8,064 nucleotides of DNA from Bacteroidota bacterium. GTDB lineage: Bacteria > Bacteroidota > Bacteroidia > Chitinophagales > Chitinophagaceae. Below are positions 5,169 through 8,064 of this stretch, in pieces (position 1 is the stretch's first letter; each line of letters begins with the position of its first letter). Where the stretch lies: assembly GCA_023386395.1 (NCBI GenBank), contig JAEWJV010000598.1, positions 1 to 8,064 of the forward strand. Direction: 5' to 3'. The translations under genes and the position numbers were made by a program. The notes beneath the pieces are model-generated. The model was given only the letters and a program-made list of their open reading frames with translations. It was not told where the DNA came from and ran no database searches.

Positions 5169-7445
5169 TTAAACAGCAGAAGCATTAAATTTTTTACGGA
5201 TAATATTTAATGCGGCGCCGGCTTTAAACCATTCAATTTGCTGTTCGTTATACGTATGATTTACTTCAATGGTTTCGGAAGTGCCATTGCTGTGATGAAT
5301 TGCAACGTGCAGCGGCACACCCGGTGCAAATGATGTTAAACCAATAATATCAAAAGTGTCATCTTCAAGAATCTTATCATAATCATCTTTATTGGCGAAT
5401 GTAAGGCCAAGCATTCCCTGCTTTTTCAGGTTGGTTTCGTGAATACGGGCAAAGCTTTTTACGACAATAGCCCTTACGCCAAGAAAGCGTGGTTCCATAG
5501 CGGCATGCTCCCGGGAACTGCCTTCGCCATAGTTCTCATCGCCCACCACAATAGTACCAATGCCCGCAGCTTTGTAAGCCCTTTGCGTTGCCGGAACTGA
5601 ACCATATTCACCGGTTAGCTGGTTCTTTACAGCATCAGTTTGATTATTAAAAAAGTTGATGGCGCCGATTAAAAGATTATTTGAAATATTGTCAAGATGG
5701 CCGCGGAATTTTAACCATGGGCCGGCCATTGAAATATGGTCGGTAGTACATTTTCCTTTGGCTTTGATCAATAATTTCAGGCCTTTCAAATCGGTACCTT
5801 CCCATTCTTTGAAAGGCGCCAGCAATTGCAGCCTTTGTGAATTTGGATCAACTGCAACCTGAACATTACTGCCGTCTTCAGCAGGCGCCTGGAAGCCCGG
5901 GTCATCCACTGCAAAGCCTTTGGGCGGAAGTTCATAACCCCGTGGTTCATTCAGTAAAATATCTTCGCCCTTATCATTTTTTAATTTATCTGTGATAGGA
6001 TTAAAAGCAATGGTGCCGGCAATGGCCATAGCCGTTACCACTTCAGGTGAGGCAACAAAAGCATGCGTTGATGCAAGGCCGTCATTACGTTTGGCAAAAT
6101 TCCTGTTGAAAGAAGTGATGATCGTGTTTTTACGGTTCGGATCATCAATATGCCTTGCCCACTGTCCAATACAAGGGCCGCAGGCATTGGCTAATACAAC
6201 GCCGCCCACACTTTCAAAATCGTTGATGAAACCATCCCTTTCTATGGTGAAACGAACCTGTTCAGAACCTGGCGTAATGGTAAACTCGCTGTTTGTTTTC
6301 AGGCCTTTGTTCACCGCATCCTTTACGATGGAAGCGGAACGGCTGATGTCTTCATAAGAAGAATTGGTGCAACTGCCAATCAATGCAACTTCAAGTTTGG
6401 CAGGCCAGCCATTTTTTTCAACAGCTTCTTTCATTTTGGAAATAGGCGTTGCAAGGTCTGGCGTAAAGGGCCCGTTTACATAAGGCTCCAGCTCACTCAA
6501 ATTCAATTCAAGTACCTGGTCGTAATATTTTTCAGGATTTTCATATACTTCTGCATCCGGGCGTAAATGTTCTTTTATCCCGTTTGCAAGCTCAGCAATA
6601 TCAGCCCTGTCTGTTGATTTAAGATAAGCTGCCATCTTTTCATCATAAGCAAACAAGGAACAGGTGGCTCCTATTTCAGCGCCCATATTACAAATGGTGC
6701 CTTTGCCGGTTGCGCTGAAGCTATCAGCGCCTTCGCCAAAATATTCAACAATAGCGCCGGTACCGCCTTTAACGGTTAGCTGCCCGGCCACCCAGAGAAT
6801 AATATCTTTTGCACTCGTCCAGCCACTCATTTTACCGGTGAGTTTTATACCAATAAGTTTAGGCCATTTTAATTCCCAGGGTAATCCCGCCATCACATCG
6901 CAGGCATCAGCGCCGCCAACACCAATGGCAATCATACCGAGGCCGCCGGCATTAGGTGTGTGGCTGTCTGTCCCAATCATCATACCGCCGGGGAAAGCGT
7001 AATTTTCCAATACCACCTGGTGAATGATACCTGCACCGGGCTTCCAGAAACCAATACCATATTTATCAGAAACAGAAGCAAGAAAATCGTATACTTCTTT
7101 ATTTACTTCGAGCGCTGTGGCGAGGTCTTCTTTGGCGCCAACTTTTGCCTGTATTAAATGGTCGCAGTGTACAGTGGATGGCACGGCAACTTTTGGCCTG
7201 CCCGCCTGCATGAATTGAAGCAGCGCCATCTGGGCTGTTGCATCCTGCATAGCCACGCGGTCAGGTGCAAAATTTACGTAATTTTTTCCGCGCTCAAATG
7301 CTTCGAGCGATTGTTCAGGAGAAAGGTGTGCAAAGAGGATTTTTTCTGCTAAGGTTAATGGACGGTTAAGAACTTTGCGTGCAGCAGCAATTTTAGCAGG
7401 CAATTCGCTGTACACTTTTTTAATCATTTCAATATCAAATGCCAT
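5169..7445 (-). CDS. acn: Aconitate hydratase (aconitase), mitochondrial-type
   Basis: This 758-residue enzyme interconverts citrate and isocitrate through cis-aconitate in the TCA cycle. Its length and sequence match the mitochondrial (ACO2-like) aconitase class, which is shorter than the roughly 890-residue AcnA/IRP class and differs from AcnB in domain order. The three [4Fe-4S] cysteines are C359 (GSCTNSS), C422 and C425 (ACGPCIGQW). Other signature stretches are STVHCDH (90-96), GTDSHTPN (158-165), SFNRNFAKR (445-453), and the C-terminal swivel-domain motif [11 protein letters not shown] (639-649) carrying the catalytic serine near S643. Domains 1-3 span roughly 1-520 and the swivel domain roughly 550-758. 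The frame is complete, with no missing key residue. It starts at ATG 7445, has a promoter about 110 bases upstream and ends in a strong terminator, so it appears monocistronic. The paired repeats in its leader could be a control site. Confidence 0.97.
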   Translation of the reverse strand: MAFDIEMIKKVYSELPAKIAAARKVLNRPLTLAEKILFAHLSPEQSLEAFERGKNYVNFAPDRVAMQDATAQMALLQFMQAGRPKVAVPSTVHCDHLIQAKVGAKEDLATALEVNKEVYDFLASVSDKYGIGFWKPGAGIIHQVVLENYAFPGGMMIGTDSHTPNAGGLGMIAIGVGGADACDVMAGLPWELKWPKLIGIKLTGKMSGWTSAKDIILWVAGQLTVKGGTGAIVEYFGEGADSFSATGKGTICNMGAEIGATCSLFAYDEKMAAYLKSTDRADIAELANGIKEHLRPDAEVYENPEKYYDQVLELNLSELEPYVNGPFTPDLATPISKMKEAVEKNGWPAKLEVALIGSCTNSSYEDISRSASIVKDAVNKGLKTNSEFTITPGSEQVRFTIERDGFINDFESVGGVVLANACGPCIGQWARHIDDPNRKNTIITSFNRNFAKRNDGLASTHAFVASPEVVTAMAIAGTIAFNPITDKLKNDKGEDILLNEPRGYELPPKGFAVDDPGFQAPAEDGSNVQVAVDPNSQRLQLLAPFKEWEGTDLKGLKLLIKAKGKCTTDHISMAGPWLKFRGHLDNISNNLLIGAINFFNNQTDAVKNQLTGEYGSVPATQRAYKAAGIGTIVVGDENYGEGSSREHAAMEPRFLGVRAIVVKSFARIHETNLKKQGMLGLTFANKDDYDKILEDDTFDIIGLTSFAPGVPLHVAIHHSNGTSETIEVNHTYNEQQIEWFKAGAALNIIRKKFNASAV

Positions 7446-7480
7446 GTGTTATATTTAAAAGATGCTTGAAAACCTAAAGT

Positions 7481-7501
7481 ACAAGGGAGTGACACAAGGG
7501 A
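7481..7501. repeat. Paired 8-base direct repeats in the aconitase leader
   Basis: ACAAGGGA occurs at 7481-7488 and again at 7494-7501, 13 bases from start to start. On the sense strand of the aconitase message this reads TCCCTTGT twice. The repeats lie about 36-56 bases upstream of the aconitase ATG, downstream of the predicted transcription start, where they could bind a regulator of DNA or RNA. Nothing shows that they do. Confidence 0.4.
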
Positions 7502-7554
7502 CGACGCCACAACGTATCAACTGCCGGAAATAATAATAATTTATAAGAACCTGG

Positions 7555-7583
7555 CAAATTTACATTTCAATACCGTAAAACAG
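7555..7583 (-). promoter_or_regulatory. Bacteroidota-type promoter for aconitase
   Basis: On the minus strand TAAATTTG (7562 to 7555) matches the -7 consensus TAnnTTTG exactly and is identical to the element before the NUDIX gene. The -33 element is poor: CTG (7583 to 7581) lies 18 bases upstream in place of TTG. Transcription would start near 7548, giving a leader of about 100 bases, which is long enough to hold regulatory sequence. Confidence 0.55.
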
Positions 7584-7648
7584 AAATGAACAGTTAAAAA
7601 GAAAATATTATGCTTCTGAAGGAAAATTATTTTTTCTAAATTGCAAAC

Positions 7649-7870
7649 ATGTACAAACTTAAACAGCTTATTGAGTGGCGTGCATTTGGTGTGTGTGAAC
7701 CTTTGGGCGAACGGCTTGGCATTTCCACGAGCCGCATACGCATGTGGTTTATATACATTTCTTTTTTAACCATGGGCTCGCCGATAATTGTTTATATGGT
7801 GATGGCCTTTTGGCTGAACATAAAGAAATATATTTTGTCTGCAAGAAGAAACCCGCTTAAATATTTATAA
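7649..7870 (+). CDS. PspC-domain small membrane protein
   Basis: This 73-residue protein matches the short stand-alone PspC-domain proteins of Bacteroidota. The segment AFGVCEPLGERLGISTSRIR (residues 12-31) is the typical PspC opening (GVC--LGE--GI--S-IR), followed by hydrophobic stretches at about 32-41 and 45-57 that form the membrane segment or hairpin. The C-terminus is short and basic (KKYILSARRNPLKY). In proteobacteria PspC senses envelope stress and binds PspA or PspB at the inner membrane. No psp partners are seen here, so a role in membrane stress is inferred from the domain alone and I give no gene symbol. A -7-like TAAATTG ends 5 bases before the ATG. It is divergent from aconitase, and its stop codon overlaps the 3' end of kdsA by 6 bases. 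Confidence 0.85.
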   Translation: MYKLKQLIEWRAFGVCEPLGERLGISTSRIRMWFIYISFLTMGSPIIVYMVMAFWLNIKKYILSARRNPLKYL

Positions 7871-8064
7871 GCTTACTACGGCTTTTCTCAGTTTCACCAG
7901 CTTTTCAAGCAGGTCTTCTATTAAATTTAAATGAAGCATATTGGCGCCATCGCTTTTGGCTTTGGCAGGATTGGGATGTGTTTCAATAAACAGCCCGTTG
8001 GCGCCGGTAGCAATAGCTGCCTTGGCTATGGTGCTTATTAATTGCGGGTTGCCGCCTGTAATAC
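7865..8064 (-). CDS. kdsA: 3-deoxy-8-phosphooctulonate synthase, C-terminal fragment
   Basis: The last 65 residues and stop codon are present; the 5' part lies beyond the right edge. The fragment begins ITGGNPQLISTIAKAA and contains GANGLFIETHPNPAKAKSDG (fragment residues 20-39), the KdsA C-terminal signature. Its Glu (27) and Asp (38) correspond to the metal-binding or active-site E239 and D250 of E. coli KdsA. The enzyme condenses phosphoenolpyruvate with arabinose 5-phosphate to make Kdo 8-phosphate, an early cytoplasmic step in making the LPS inner core. The tail (EDLLEKLVKLRKAVVSL) is a normal short amphipathic end. DAHP synthase of the related family is an alternative but fits this signature less well. 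It ends inside the PspC stop codon region on the other strand, with no space for a separate terminator. Confidence 0.92.
   Translation of the reverse strand, partial: ITGGNPQLISTIAKAAIATGANGLFIETHPNPAKAKSDGANMLHLNLIEDLLEKLVKLRKAVVSL

Noticed and set aside
5992..7352. Several open frames of 64-121 residues on the plus strand within aconitase
   Set aside because: They are antisense shadows of a highly conserved complete aconitase gene and show no family motifs, promoter or start signals.

Overview
The window looks like ordinary chromosome from a Bacteroidota bacterium, most likely Chitinophagaceae or a close relative. This rests on three things: AT-rich spacers without clear Shine-Dalgarno sequences, two exact matches to the Bacteroidota -7 promoter element TAnnTTTG, and protein types typical of that group (a mitochondrial-type aconitase, a short PspC-domain protein, and a KdsA ending of the Chitinophagaceae kind). 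KdsA also implies a Gram-negative envelope with Kdo-containing LPS. The taxonomic call is from memory of protein families and was not checked by a search.

Layout, left to right. Positions 1-93 (-) hold the first 31 codons of a NUDIX hydrolase with a good promoter. About 500 bases without a recognisable gene follow. A small exported protein of unknown function (600-1037, +) ends in a strong intrinsic terminator. Next come a PolX-type protein (1156-2844, +) and an exported alpha/beta-hydrolase esterase with an N-terminal glycogen-binding-like domain (2912-4042, +). These meet ribonuclease Z (4142-5041, -) tail to tail. Upstream of rnz on the same strand is aconitase (5169-7445, -), separated from it by a very clear terminator. 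Divergent from aconitase is a 73-residue PspC-domain membrane protein (7649-7870, +), which overlaps tail to tail by 6 bases with the 3' end of kdsA (7865-8064, -, running off the window).

The genes do not form one pathway. They are mostly single transcription units: nucleotide clean-up (NUDIX), DNA processing (PolX), extracellular ester hydrolysis, tRNA 3' maturation (RNase Z), the TCA cycle (aconitase), membrane stress (PspC) and LPS synthesis (KdsA). I see no mobile element, CRISPR array, phage gene, tRNA or rRNA.

The most notable item is the PolX protein. Its PHP nuclease site is complete, but the residues that should form the polymerase active site are substituted, so it is predicted to be a nuclease and not a polymerase. 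I found no evidence for a wholly new multi-gene system. Smaller points of interest are a hexamer TTATAA read as Leu-stop on both strands at the PspC/KdsA junction, paired 8-base direct repeats in the aconitase leader, and start codons placed 5 bases after a TTG-ending -7-like element in three genes.
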